Source: Oasisia sp. SBJ-2009
Taxonomy: Eukaryota > Annelida > Polychaeta > Sabellida > Siboglinidae
DNA: 64,000 nt
Assembly (NCBI GenBank): GCA_964017155.1
Contig: OZ024857.1
Span: forward strand, 4,566,869 to 4,630,868
Reading direction: 5' to 3'
Under the pieces are notes generated by a model. The model saw nothing but the letters and a program-made list of their open reading frames with translations, searched no databases and was not told the origin of the DNA. This document shows positions 52,327 to 62,874 of this stretch, one piece after another; position 1 is the stretch's first letter, and each line of letters begins with the position of its first letter. A program made the position numbers and the translations under genes.

Positions 52327-53274
52327 CTGAAAGCAGACAATTTTTTTTTTATTGTTATCTTCTAAGACAATATGGGTAAGGTTTAAACATCTTTTATACT
52401 TTGATGCTTAAAAGCAGAACCATGAGCTTGTTTGCAATATAAACTAAACAAACGTAGCTGCTGCTAAAGGTCATTTAGTAATAGTTTTAATAGGAATTAA
52501 ATCATATATCAAGCTATGATATCTACATATGCAGACATATTCATTGCAATAACATATAAATACAATTAAAACATTAGTAAAAGTGGATTGATTGTTCCTC
52601 CCCACCCACCCTCCTGTGGCACAGACAACCTCTAACACCTCACAGTTGACACAGTTTAATGCATACGTTAAAGACAGAGTGCAGCAAGTAAGAGTCACAG
52701 ATGAGACCACAGTGGTCAAAGACACTCTGCCCTGGTGTTTGTTGTACTCCAACTACACTGGTCACCGTTGGCGCATGCTAGAAACATGTTTCTTTCTATC
52801 AGCATGTAATCTCAACCTAATGTCCTAACAACTGGTTATGACATGGCATCACCCATTAGGTAAGACATACATCATAAGTACATTTAGTTAAACTTTAATG
52901 AAAAATGTAATTAACCAAAACATTCTGATGGGAAGTATGGTGTGTTACTTTCACGAATCTTTGATGTCTTTTAAAGAGCTTTTAGTGTCCTTTTGATGTC
53001 ATCATCACCATTGCACTGCTAACCCTCCATCTACATGTCACAACCACAAACAATGTCACATGGTGTCTGACAGGTGGCAGCCCAATGGTGATGAAGGTAT
53101 CCCGTAGACACTGGAAGCTACATAAGAGACACCTAGGATTACGACAGGAAAAACCATTCTACCAATTATTAATGGGAAGTATGTTTCTGCAAAATACACA
53201 AAAATATACATACAAAACATTCCACGATTAACTGAGGAGTGAGGAGAGGTACCTAAAACTAGCTGTGTCTAAAG

Positions 53275-54120
53275 CAAGTCTGGGTGGAGAAGATGGAGCA
53301 TGCAAGACAAGTGGAGGAAAGTGGAGCACTGCATGGAGAGAGCCGAGACATCAACAGGTCTGGGTGGAGAAGATGGAGCATGCAAGACAAATGGAGGAAG
53401 GTGGAGCACTGCACGGAGAGAGCTGAGACATCAACAGTCTGGATGGAGAAGGTGGAGCATGCAAGACAAGTGGAGGAAGATGGAGCACTGCATGGAGAGA
53501 GCTGAGACATCAACAGGTCTGGGTGGAGAAGATGGAGCATGCAAGACAAGTGGAGGAAGATGGAGCACTGCATGGAGAGAGCTGAGACATCAACAGGTCT
53601 GGGTGGAGAAGGTGGAGCATGCAAGACAAGTGGAGGAAGATGGAGCACTGCATGGAGAGAGCTGAGACATCAACAGGTCTGGGTGGAGAAGATGGAGCAT
53701 GCAAGACAAGTGGAGGAAGATGGAGCACTGCATGGAGAGAGCTGAGACATCAACAGGTCTGGGTGGAGAAGATGGAGCATGCATGACAAGTGGAGGAAGA
53801 TGGAGCACTGCATGGAGAGAGCTGAGACATCAACAGGTCTGGGTGGAGAAGATGGAGCATGCAAGACAAGTGGAGGAAGGTGGAGCACTGCATGGAGAGA
53901 GCTGATATATCAACAGGACTGGGTGGAGAAGATGGAGCATGTTAGACAAGTGGAGGTAGGTGGAGCACTGCATGGAGAGAGCTGAGACATCAACAGGTCT
54001 GGATGGAGAAGATGGAGCATGCAAGACAAGTGGAGGAAGGTGGAGCACTGCATGGAGAGAGCTGAGACATCAACAGGTCTGGGTAGAGAAGGTGGACACT
54101 GTGCTATGACAACTTAGACA
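53275..54120. repeat. 80-bp minisatellite, block 2 (about 11 copies)
   Basis: Same unit as block 1, about 80 bp apart from 53279 to 54078 (one copy is 79 bp). It lies in the next intron (between exons 6 and 7), so the repeat either spread with a duplicated intron or was seeded before the duplication. Confidence 0.92.
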
Positions 54121-54640
54121 TCAACAGAGGCTGGATGGAGAAGATGGAACATGCAAGACAAGTGTGTGCTGTAGTTACGCATGACACTGTTAACTGGCTT
54201 CTTGTCTAATGTTATGAACTGATTATATTGCGCCCCATTAAATTACTTGTGAGTGTGATAAGATCTATATATTAGACAAAGAGAACACTAAGGAGGAACA
54301 ATAATTATATACCTGTACTAATCATTTCTACCACATGACATTTAACAAGCTAAGGAAGACTGCCAAAATAAACAACACTATCCAGATGGCAATATGAATA
54401 AGATGAGATTTGTTATCCAGGGCCATTATTTTAATGTTTTGGTTCATATGCCATGTTGAATGGTAAGATTATTATTAATCTACATAACAACACTATTATC
54501 TTAAAAATTGTGTTTCAAAGAAAAACATCTGCATGCAATGTTATTCTTTCCAGTTTTTAACTGATACTGCATTATATAATTTTACAATGAAAAGCTCTGA
54601 CTTTATATTTATAATTATGTCAAATGAATGATAGACTCAC

Positions 54641-54751
54641 CATCACAATTAAAGTTGTGTGGGTTGAGGACGTATCCATCTTGACACTGCTGATCAAAAC
54701 ACTTGGTGGAGCCGCCCACATCAGCACACATCTTGCAGTTGTCAGGACACT
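54641..54751 (-). CDS. Exon 6: Cys-rich module, 37 codons
   Basis: The acceptor is gttcacag and the donor G|gtgagt. The module starts CPDNC and has Cys spacing x3, x2, x8, x4, x12 (CFDQQC). The intron directly upstream is the 48-bp minisatellite, which starts about 45 bp from the acceptor. The long open frame through that repeat is in a different reading frame from this exon. Confidence 0.87.
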
Positions 54752-54796
54752 CTGTGAACACAGCACATACATCACTGCACAAGCAGCTGCCACCTG

Positions 54797-57350
54797 GTGG
54801 CTCCATGTAACATGTGATACCACCAGACACCACTTAACAAACTGGTGGCTCCATGTAACATGTGATACCACCAGACACCACTTAACAAACTGGTGGCTCC
54901 ATGTAACATGTGATACCACAACACACCACTTAACAAACTGGTGGCTCCATGTAACATGTGATACCACAACACACCACTTAACAAACTGGTGGCTCCATGT
55001 AACATGTGATACCACCACACTCCACTTAACAAACTGGTGGCTCCATGTAACATGTGATACCACAACACACCACTTAACAAACTGGTGGCTCCATGTAACA
55101 TGTGATACCACCACACTCCACTTAACAAACTGGTGTCTCCATGTAACATGTGATACCACCACACTCCACTTAACAAACTGGTGGCTCCATGTAACATGTG
55201 ATACCACCAGACACCACTTAACAAACTGGTAGCTCCATGTAACATGTGATACCACCACACTCCACTTAACAAACTGGTAGCTCCATGTAACATGTGATAC
55301 CACCAGACACCACTTAACAAACTGGTAGCTCCATGTAACATGTGATACCACCACACTCCACTTAACAAACTGGTGGCTCCATGTAACATGTGATACCACC
55401 AGACACCACTTAACAAACTGGTGTCTCCATGTAACATGTGATACCACCACACTCCACTTAACAAACTGGTGGCTCCATGTAACATGTGATACCACCAGAC
55501 ACCACTTAACAAACTGGTAGCTCCATGTAACATGTGATACCACCAGACACCACTTAACAAACTGGTAGCTCCATGTAACATGTGATACCACCAGACACCA
55601 CTTAACAAACTGGTAGCTCCATGTAACATGTGATACCACCAGACACCACTTAACAAACTGGTAGCTCCATGTAACATGTGATACCACCACACTCCACTTA
55701 ACAAACTGGTAGCTCCATGTAACATGTGATACCACCAGACACCACTTAACAAACTGGTAGCTCCATGTAACATGTGATACCACCACACTCCACTTAACAA
55801 ACTGGTGGCTCCATGTAACATGTGATACCACCAGACACCACTTAACAAACTGGTAGCTCCATGTAACATGTGATACCACCAGACACCACTTAACAAACTG
55901 GTAGCTCCATGTAACATGTGATACCACCAGACACCACTTAACAAACTGGTAGCTCCATGTAACATGTGATACCACCAGACACCACTTAACAAACTGGTAG
56001 CTCCATGTAACATGTGATACCACCAGACACCACTTAACAAACTGGTGCCTCCATGTAACATGTGATACCACCAGACACCACTTAACAAACTGGTGCCTCC
56101 ATGTAACATGTGATACCACCACACTCCACTTAACAAACTGGTGGCTCCATGTAACATGTGATACCACCAGACACCACTTAACAAACTGGTAGCTCCATGT
56201 AACATGTGATACCACCAGACACCACTTAACAAACTGGTAGCTCCATGTAACATGTGATACCACCAGACACCACTTAACAAACTGGTGCCTCCATGTAACA
56301 TGTGATACCACCAGACACCACTTAACAAACTGGTAGCTCCATGTAACATGTGATACCACCACACTCCACTTAACAAACTGGTGGCTCCATGTAACATGTG
56401 ATACCACCAGACACCACTTAACAAACTGGTAGCTCCATGTAACATGTGATACCACCAGACACCACTTAACAAACTGGTAGCTCCATGTAACATGTGATAC
56501 CACCAGACTCCACTTAACAAACTGGTGGCTCCATGTAACATGTGATACCACCAGACACCACTTAACAAACTGGTAGCTCCATGTAACATGTGATACCACC
56601 AGACACCACTTAACAAACTGGTAGCTCCATGTAACATGTGATACCACCAGACTCCACTTAACAAACTGGTGGCTCCATGTAACATGTGATACCACCAGAC
56701 ACCACTTAACAAACTGGTAGCTCCATGTAACATGTGATACCACCAGACACCACTTAACAAACTGGTAGCTCCATGTAACATGTGATACCACCAGACACCA
56801 CTTAACAAACTGGTAGCTCCATGTAACATGTGATACCACCAGACACCACTTAACAAACTGGTAGCTCCATGTAACATGTGATACCACCACACTCCACTTA
56901 ACAAACTGGTGGCTCCATGTAACATGTGATACCACCAGACACCACTTAACAAACTGGTAGCTCCATGTAACATGTGATACCACCAGACACCACTTAACAA
57001 ACTGGTAGCTCCATGTAACATGTGATACCACCAGACACCACTTAACAAACTGGTAGCTCCATGTAACATGTGATACCACCAGACACCACTTAACAAACTG
57101 GTAGCTCCATGTAACATGTGATACCACCAGACACCACTTAACAAACTGGTGCCTCCATGTAACATGTGATACCACCAGACACCACTTAACAAACTGGTGC
57201 CTCCATGTAACATGTGATACCACCAGACACCACTTAACAAACTGGTGCCTCCATGTAACATGTGATACCACCAGACACCACTTAACAAACTGGTGCCTCC
57301 ATGTAACATGTGATACCACCACACTCCACTTAACAAACTGGTGGCTCCAT
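54797..57350. repeat. 48-bp minisatellite, 53 copies
   Basis: Units begin tggtggctccatgtaacatg; first to last occurrence spans 2544 bp, exactly 53 periods. Variants alternate at two positions (ctccat preceded by gg, ag, cg or tg; cagacacc against cacactcc), giving higher-order patterns. Because 48 is a multiple of three, two minus frames stay open for 854-900 codons. These are not exons. The array ends close to the exon 6 acceptor. Confidence 0.93.
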
Positions 57351-57796
57351 GTGTGTGCTCAATGTGACATTAGTCTAAATCTAGATAATATAATGTCTTT
57401 AATCACTTAAATTAAGATATTTAGTGTACTGAATATTTTCTAATCTAAAGCATCAATCTAAATACATATCAAGTTCATATTTCCTAAGAAATAAATGATG
57501 ATTAAGCTGTGATTGCAAAAGTCTCCTTGACTAGATGAGATGAATCTTGGTGCAGGATCAACAAAACTTTGACAAAGGTAATTGAGACTGCCTTTGGTGG
57601 TAGTGCTGGATTATGTCATGTTCGGTTAAGTTGGATTTCCGCATAACTCAGATTAAGTCTGTTGGTCTCATTGCATCTGACTTATGCTTGGTTTAACTGT
57701 ATTTCTCTTTTGTATGAGGCATGTTTATGAGGCTGCTTGTGTATGGGTAGCCGTGACTGGTACACATGACTTTATTTGTGTGTTTCATGTACTTAC
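57351..57796 (-). other. Intron between exons 5 and 6, unique part
   Basis: AT-rich, no repeat or gene recognised. Confidence 0.5.
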
Positions 57797-57904
57797 TCTT
57801 GCAACTGTCACCATCAGTGGACAGTGTGTATCTCTCCCCACATGTGGTACACTTCACAACACCATCAGAGTTGAGAGACGCCACATCGCAGTGGTCTGGA
57901 TAGG
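57797..57904 (-). CDS. Exon 5: variant module lacking Cys1 and Cys3, 36 codons
   Basis: The acceptor is ttttgtag and the donor A|gtaagt. The frame is open and joins its neighbours correctly. The first Cys is Tyr (YPDHC) and the third is Ala (CDVA). The remaining four Cys are kept, with CTTC as Cys4-Cys5. Losing both together fits a Cys1-Cys3 disulfide, the pairing usual in small Cys-rich modules; that pairing is inferred here. It shares flanking intron sequence with exon 4. Confidence 0.78.
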
Positions 57905-58484
57905 CTACAAAACCATCAACATCCAATCTCAACTATTCTCACACTCACAGAGCAAGTCTCTTAGAGGCTTGTGCTCACAGCAAAGAACATAAGTGAGCAG
58001 TCATTGCTTATTACAACAAGTTGAATCAGGTGGCACATGCCAATATAAAATCCACCCCAAAATTCTGCACATTTGAACATGACCCACTCTCCTACCATGT
58101 GCACTGACATGTTAACCCTGTTACATTATCGTTTAAATATTATTGGCAGAATTCTATGAACATAAGTCTTACTCATCCCCTACCTCCAAATTCAGTATAT
58201 TTGAAAGCAAGCCGACACATAATTCCTGAAAGCACTGCAGTAATAAAATATGACTTCTACATATATTTTTGTCCATTTTCCCTTATTATATAGCTCAATG
58301 GTGAATGTGTTAGTAGCAATAATGACTACAATGTATAACAGTTTTTAGAATCAAATTTGTTTTCCTTTTAAGCTGCCGAACAAATGTTTGCATAAGTATT
58401 CATTTAATTATCTGACTACAAATAACTTGCACATCAGGCAGCTGGTGAAGTAGATTGTAGTTACTTTGTGTTGCATGTACTTAC
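57905..58484 (-). other. Intron between exons 4 and 5
   Basis: AT-rich intron sequence, similar only at its ends to the exon 4 flanks. Nothing else seen. Confidence 0.5.
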
Positions 58485-58586
58485 GCAGACAACTGTCATG
58501 AGCAGATGATAGAACAGACTTCTCGCAGGTGGAACATTTCAAGACGTTATTTTCGAAAGAACACTTGGAGCAGTCACTTGGACACA
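58485..58586 (-). CDS. Exon 4: Cys-rich module, 34 codons
   Basis: The acceptor is ttttgtag and the donor C|gtaagt. The module starts CPSDC and has Cys spacing x3, x2, x8, x2, x11 (CSTC). The flanking intron sequence, including acaaaaccatcaacatc before the acceptor and gtaagtacatg at the donor, is shared with exon 5, so exons 4 and 5 look like a tandem duplicate pair. Confidence 0.84.
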
Positions 58587-58599
58587 CTACAAAACCATC

Positions 58600-59190
58600 A
58601 ACATCACCTCACAGTCATTCTGACACATGTCTCTTGTCTTTCCAGATCATCTCACAATCATCCTGACACATGACTCTTGTCTTTCCAGATTATCTCAGTC
58701 ATCATGACACATGACTCTTGTCTTTCCACATCATCTCAGTCATCATGACACATGACTCTTGTATTTCCACATCATCTCAGTCATCATGTCACATGACTCT
58801 TGTCTTTCCACATCATCTCAGTCATCATGACACATGACTCTTGTATTTCCACATCATCTCAGTCATCATGTCACATGACTCTTGTCTTTCCACATCATCT
58901 CACAATCATCATGACACATGACTCTTGTCTTTCCACATCATCTCATAATCATCCTGACACATGACTCTAGTCTTTCCACATCATCTCACAATCATCATGA
59001 CACATGACTCTTGTCTTTCCACATCATCTCACAATCATCCTGACACATGACTCTTGTCTTTCCACATCATCTCAGTCATCATGACACATGATTCTTGTCT
59101 TTCCACATCATCTCACAATCATCATGACACATGATTCGTGTTTTTCCACGTCACCTTACAATCATCCTGACACATGACTCTTGTGTTTCC
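58600..59190. repeat. Minisatellite, about 41-44-bp unit, about 14 copies
   Basis: The unit holds catgactcttgtctttccac and atcatctcagtcatcatgac, with cacaatcatcctgac variants. It starts about 15 bp from the exon 4 acceptor. Confidence 0.88.
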
Positions 59191-59279
59191 ACACTAACAC
59201 ATAGTTAAACAAAACTGGCTTATTACACTGTATACTTTCATAATGTTCCTGTAAATTTAACATAAAAGTATTTATGACC

Positions 59280-59455
59280 TGTTGCCTTACAATCTGGGCT
59301 AAGGGTCTCTCTGGTGACGGGTGAGAAACTAGGCTGTATAAACTGACATAATTAGTCTTAAGAACATATTATATCATGTACATGTAAAGCGCCCTGAATA
59401 GTTTTTAAGCTAGATTTGGTCCTATATAAGTTTATTTTATTTATTTATTTATCAT
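59280..59455 (+). mobile_element. Possible SINE 3' end fragment
   Basis: Contains gtaaagcgccctgaatag and ggtcctatataagtttattt with a tttatttatt tail. This resembles the conserved 3' part of V-type SINEs (aagcgcc ... tatataa). No promoter head was seen, so it is truncated or misread. Confidence 0.35.
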
Positions 59456-59716
59456 ATCTTCAAAACTACCATAATCTTACAAATAGTAACGGATATGGTC
59501 CTGTGAAAATGTAATAGATAAATACCAATTTGTTTATTCTAATAAACACTACCCCTTTGGTATATCAACTTGACAAAAGTGAGTATACTTATTGAACAAA
59601 TAGTAATATTCTTTTATAAAAATGTGATCTTTACCACTAGACACTAGCTTACAAAAAGCCAGAAATGTAATAATGACTTATCAGCAAGAAAAATGTAAAT
59701 TACGGTTGATGGTTAC

Positions 59717-59830
59717 CTTGGCAGGTCTTCTCAGCTGTGATGGCATAGCCAGCATCACACCTGCTATCCTCACACATTGTTTTGCGGTTTGCTGAATCAT
59801 AGGTGCAACTGGAGCAGTGAGTAGGACACG
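59717..59830 (-). CDS. Exon 3: Cys-rich module, 38 codons
   Basis: The acceptor is gtttgcag and the donor G|gtaacc, a weaker donor than those of its neighbours. The module has Cys spacing x3, x2, x10, x4, x11, with CPTHC at the start and the typical DAGYAI segment before the last Cys. The intron just upstream holds the 51-bp minisatellite (from 59885). A decayed copy of the exon 3 acceptor region appears at about 61098-61143. Confidence 0.85.
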
Positions 59831-59884
59831 CTGCAAACAAAAAACACATGTTCATTCTGACATAACATAAGTATGACGTAGAAT

Positions 59885-60720
59885 GTGACAGAAAGACTGA
59901 GAGACAGAGGGAGAGTTGACAGAGAGGTGAAGGCAGGGAGAGAGAGGCTGAGAGACAGAGGGAGAGGTGACAGAGAGGTGGAGGCAGAGAGACAGAGGCT
60001 GAGAGACAGAGGGAGAGTTGACAGAGAGGTGAAGGCAGGGAGAGAGAGGCCGAGAGACAGAGGGAGAGTTGACAGAGAGGTGAAGGCAGGGAGAGAGAGG
60101 CTGAGAGACAGAGGAAGAGTTGACAGAGAGGTGGAGGCAGGGAGAGAGAGGCCGAGAGACAGAGGGAGAGTTGACAGAGAGGTGAAGGCAGGGAGAGAGA
60201 GGCCGAGAGACAGAGGGAGAGTTGACAGAGAGGTGGAGGCAGGGAGAGAGAGACCGAGAGACAGAGGGAGAGTTGACAGAGAGGTGAAGGCAGGGAGAGA
60301 GAGGCCGAGAGACAGAGGGAGAGTTGACAGAGAGGTGGAGGCAGGGAGAGAGAGGTCGAGAGACAGAGGGAGAGTTGACAGAGAGGTGGAGGCAGGGAGA
60401 GAGAGGCTGAGAGACAGAGGGAGAGTTGACAGAGAGGTGGAGGCAGGGAGAGAGGCTGAGAGACAGAGGGAGAGTTGACAGAGAGGTGAAGGCAGGGAGA
60501 GAGAGGCCGAGAGACAGAGGGAGAGTTGACAGAGAGGTGGAGGCAGGGAGAGAGAGGCTGAGAGACAGAGGGAGAGTTGACAGAGAGGTGGAGGCAGGGA
60601 GAGAGGCTGAGAGACAGAGGGAGAGTTGACAGAGAGGTGGAGGCAGGGAGAGAGGCTGAGAGACAGAGGGAGAGTTGACAGAGAGGTGGAGGCAGGGAGA
60701 GAGAGGCTGAGAGACAGAAA
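59885..60720. repeat. Minisatellite, about 51-bp unit, about 16 copies
   Basis: The unit is gagacagagggagagttgac, agagaggtgaaggcaggga and gagagaggctga, with a 47-bp variant. It begins about 55 bp from the exon 3 acceptor. Ser-Leu-Pro frames over 300 codons on the minus strand come from this repeat. Confidence 0.9.
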
Positions 60721-61097
60721 GAGAGAGGGACGGAGAAATGGATAGAGAGAGTCGGAGAGAAAAGGGATAGACATAAATGGGAAGTTTAACTGAACACAGC
60801 AGAAAGCAACACATGCATTGACATGGCTGTCAGGTACTGCCATAAACCTGGCCAGAGTTGCAGTGACACTTGTCCTTCTATCTCACTCGTCCAAGAGAGT
60901 GACAGAAAATGAGTAAGACGGATGGGTGGAGAGAGACAGGGAGCGATAGACAATGAGGGAGAAATGAAGGAAATGTTTGCTATGAGGAAAACCAAGAATA
61001 CCTCGGAGTGTTGCATATTGTGGATAGATGGATGGATGAATGAATGGATATATTGATAGAGACAGAAACGGAGAGAGGGAGGAACAGATAACTGGTG

Positions 61098-61143
61098 CAG
61101 AGAGTAGGAACCACTGCAAACAAACATCAGTGTTGACACGCTG
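61098..61143 (-). pseudogene. Possible decayed duplicate of the exon 3 start
   Basis: Read on the minus strand, gttttt-gttggcag is followed by CGTGTC, like the exon 3 acceptor and first codons. A stop follows within four codons. The flank (acaaacttgtgttcattctgatgtcac) resembles the exon 3 flank at 59840-59870. Weak but consistent with a lost duplicate. Confidence 0.4.
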
Positions 61144-61734
61144 CCAACAAAAACCACAAACTTGTGTTCATTCTGATGTCACAAAGCAGCTGGGCTACTG
61201 TAAGAAACTACACAAATTCAGACCATGTTGGTAGTTTTATGTCAATAAGATCAAACAATGGAGAACACACAGAGGAACGGGCAATCAGAATGCAAGAGGC
61301 AACTTCCAAGAGGGAGTATACAGTCACAAGAACATGGTGGATATACAGGCTTGTCAGCTATGTTACTTCATAGACATCTAATTATCTGACCATCAAAATA
61401 GTCATTATATCACTTGTTTTAACCAACAGATGAAAACATTCATCAGGGTCAGTGAAGTATATAGATATGACAACAAATATGACTGATGTAACTGTGATAA
61501 CCAAAACAAACAAACCCATTTCCCTCTTGCATGTTTCTAACTGAAGGGAATGTTTTGACATTTATTTGTTTATAATGTGTGTTTGTTCACACTGCATCGG
61601 AAACCTTTGGGAAGAATGTTTTGTAAGCATGATAATTTATTTTTCTTAATTTTATTAGCACAAACAGTAATGCGTTACAGTAAAAGTTCATTTGATAATA
61701 ATTACAAGGAGTTATCAAGTGATATTTCACTCAC

Positions 61735-61839
61735 AGGGACATTTGCCATCATTGTATACAGAGCCAGGATCGCATCCAGTCGACTTGCACCGAGTCTCTC
61801 CACTGATGATGTCACAAATGTTACAGTTGTCAGGACAGA
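61735..61839 (-). CDS. Exon 2: Cys-rich module, 35 codons
   Basis: The acceptor is tgtttcag and the donor T|gtgagt. The module starts CPDNC and has Cys spacing x3, x2, x8, x4, x10, the CxxxxC subtype (CKSTGC). The final loop is short. It ends on Cys-Pro plus a split Ser codon (T+CG) shared with exon 3. Confidence 0.85.
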
Positions 61840-62772
61840 CTGAAACAAAGCAGAGTGGACCTTTATAAATCACTTTCTGGGAAAACATCAAGTTTATATC
61901 ACCCATTTGAATACTTGAATAATTTGGCAAATTAGTTCATTGACAGATATGTTCCGTCTTAATAACTAAAATTGTCTAAGTTTATTTATGTAAACAAGTT
62001 TTTGTAGACCGTTTCATTATCAGATGCACAAGGTGGCAGCACTAGTCACAAGAATCAATTGTGATGACAGAAATTGACACCATATTTTAGGAAGAAATAT
62101 ATTAATAATTAAACAATGGTGTCTAAAATGCAGTCATGCATATATGACGACTTGTACGAACTGTGGAACTCATATTTTGTGTTCACCCATGTGACTGGCA
62201 AATTGGGGTGGTTTACTCAATAAGTGATCTTGTTGTGTGTTGGCTAGGGGTGGCAGGTGATATCGTTGTTGTTTGCATGATAAAATACAAGTGCACTTTC
62301 CGTAATAGAAAGACATCAAGGAGATGTGTCACAGTTTGACAGTGCTGCAATAAACCATAGCTGCAGCAGTCGAACAAAAGGGTTTGGGACATGCCCCCCC
62401 CCCCCCCACAGACCTACACCAATGCATTATATAGACATAGTCACAGTCATGCACTAGCCAGCATGTGGTATCTGCATTCAAATGTATCATTGCATCATGT
62501 TTGATTCTGGCAAGAACAGTGTTAGCATCGGGCAGGATTTGGGCCTCAGACACAACCAGCACCATGAAAGACTGGTACCATGCGGTAAAATCTTCATTTA
62601 ACTTTGTGTTTTCTCTTGTTATAGTTGGAATCAAAATTTGTTGTAATAGATATGCAACAAAACCTTAGTGTCCTACCAGATGTAGTATCTAATAGGCATA
62701 AACTTGTTGCAGATATGGGCAAGAAAAGTAGTTACCTCTAAGTTGTCTTTACGCCATGACTTTGCTACTCAC
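61840..62772 (-). other. Intron between exons 1 and 2
   Basis: No repeat family recognised, apart from a run of about 14 C near 62394-62407. The open frame at 62329-62634 has no recognisable domain. Confidence 0.5.
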
Positions 62773-62874
62773 CTTCACACACGTTGCCCTTATTCAGGCC
62801 ATACATTGTGGAGCACTTGGAGCAGGTTGATTTCGAGTTGTCCATCGTACACTTGTCACACTTGTCAGCACAAG
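62773..62874 (-). CDS. Exon 1: Cys-rich module, 34 codons
   Basis: The acceptor is ttgtag and the donor G|gtgagt. The module has six Cys with spacing x3, x2, x8, x2, x11, so it belongs to the CxxC subtype (core CSKC). It is the most upstream exon I can support. No module is visible in the 1.1 kb further 5', so the amino-terminal part of the gene lies beyond the right edge. Its last base joins exon 2 as GTC (Val). Confidence 0.82.

Noticed and set aside
54620..57322. 900-codon minus-strand open frame with a 16-residue Trp-rich repeat
   Set aside because: It is the 48-bp minisatellite read through; a second frame is equally open, and the adjoining real exon 6 uses another frame with its own acceptor.
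59797..60843. Ser-Leu-Pro-rich minus-strand frames over 300 codons
   Set aside because: They follow the 51-bp GA-rich minisatellite; two frames are open at once and there is no domain.
62329..62634. 101-codon minus-strand frame
   Set aside because: No recognised domain, no Cys module, and it includes a homopolymer run; lies in an intron.
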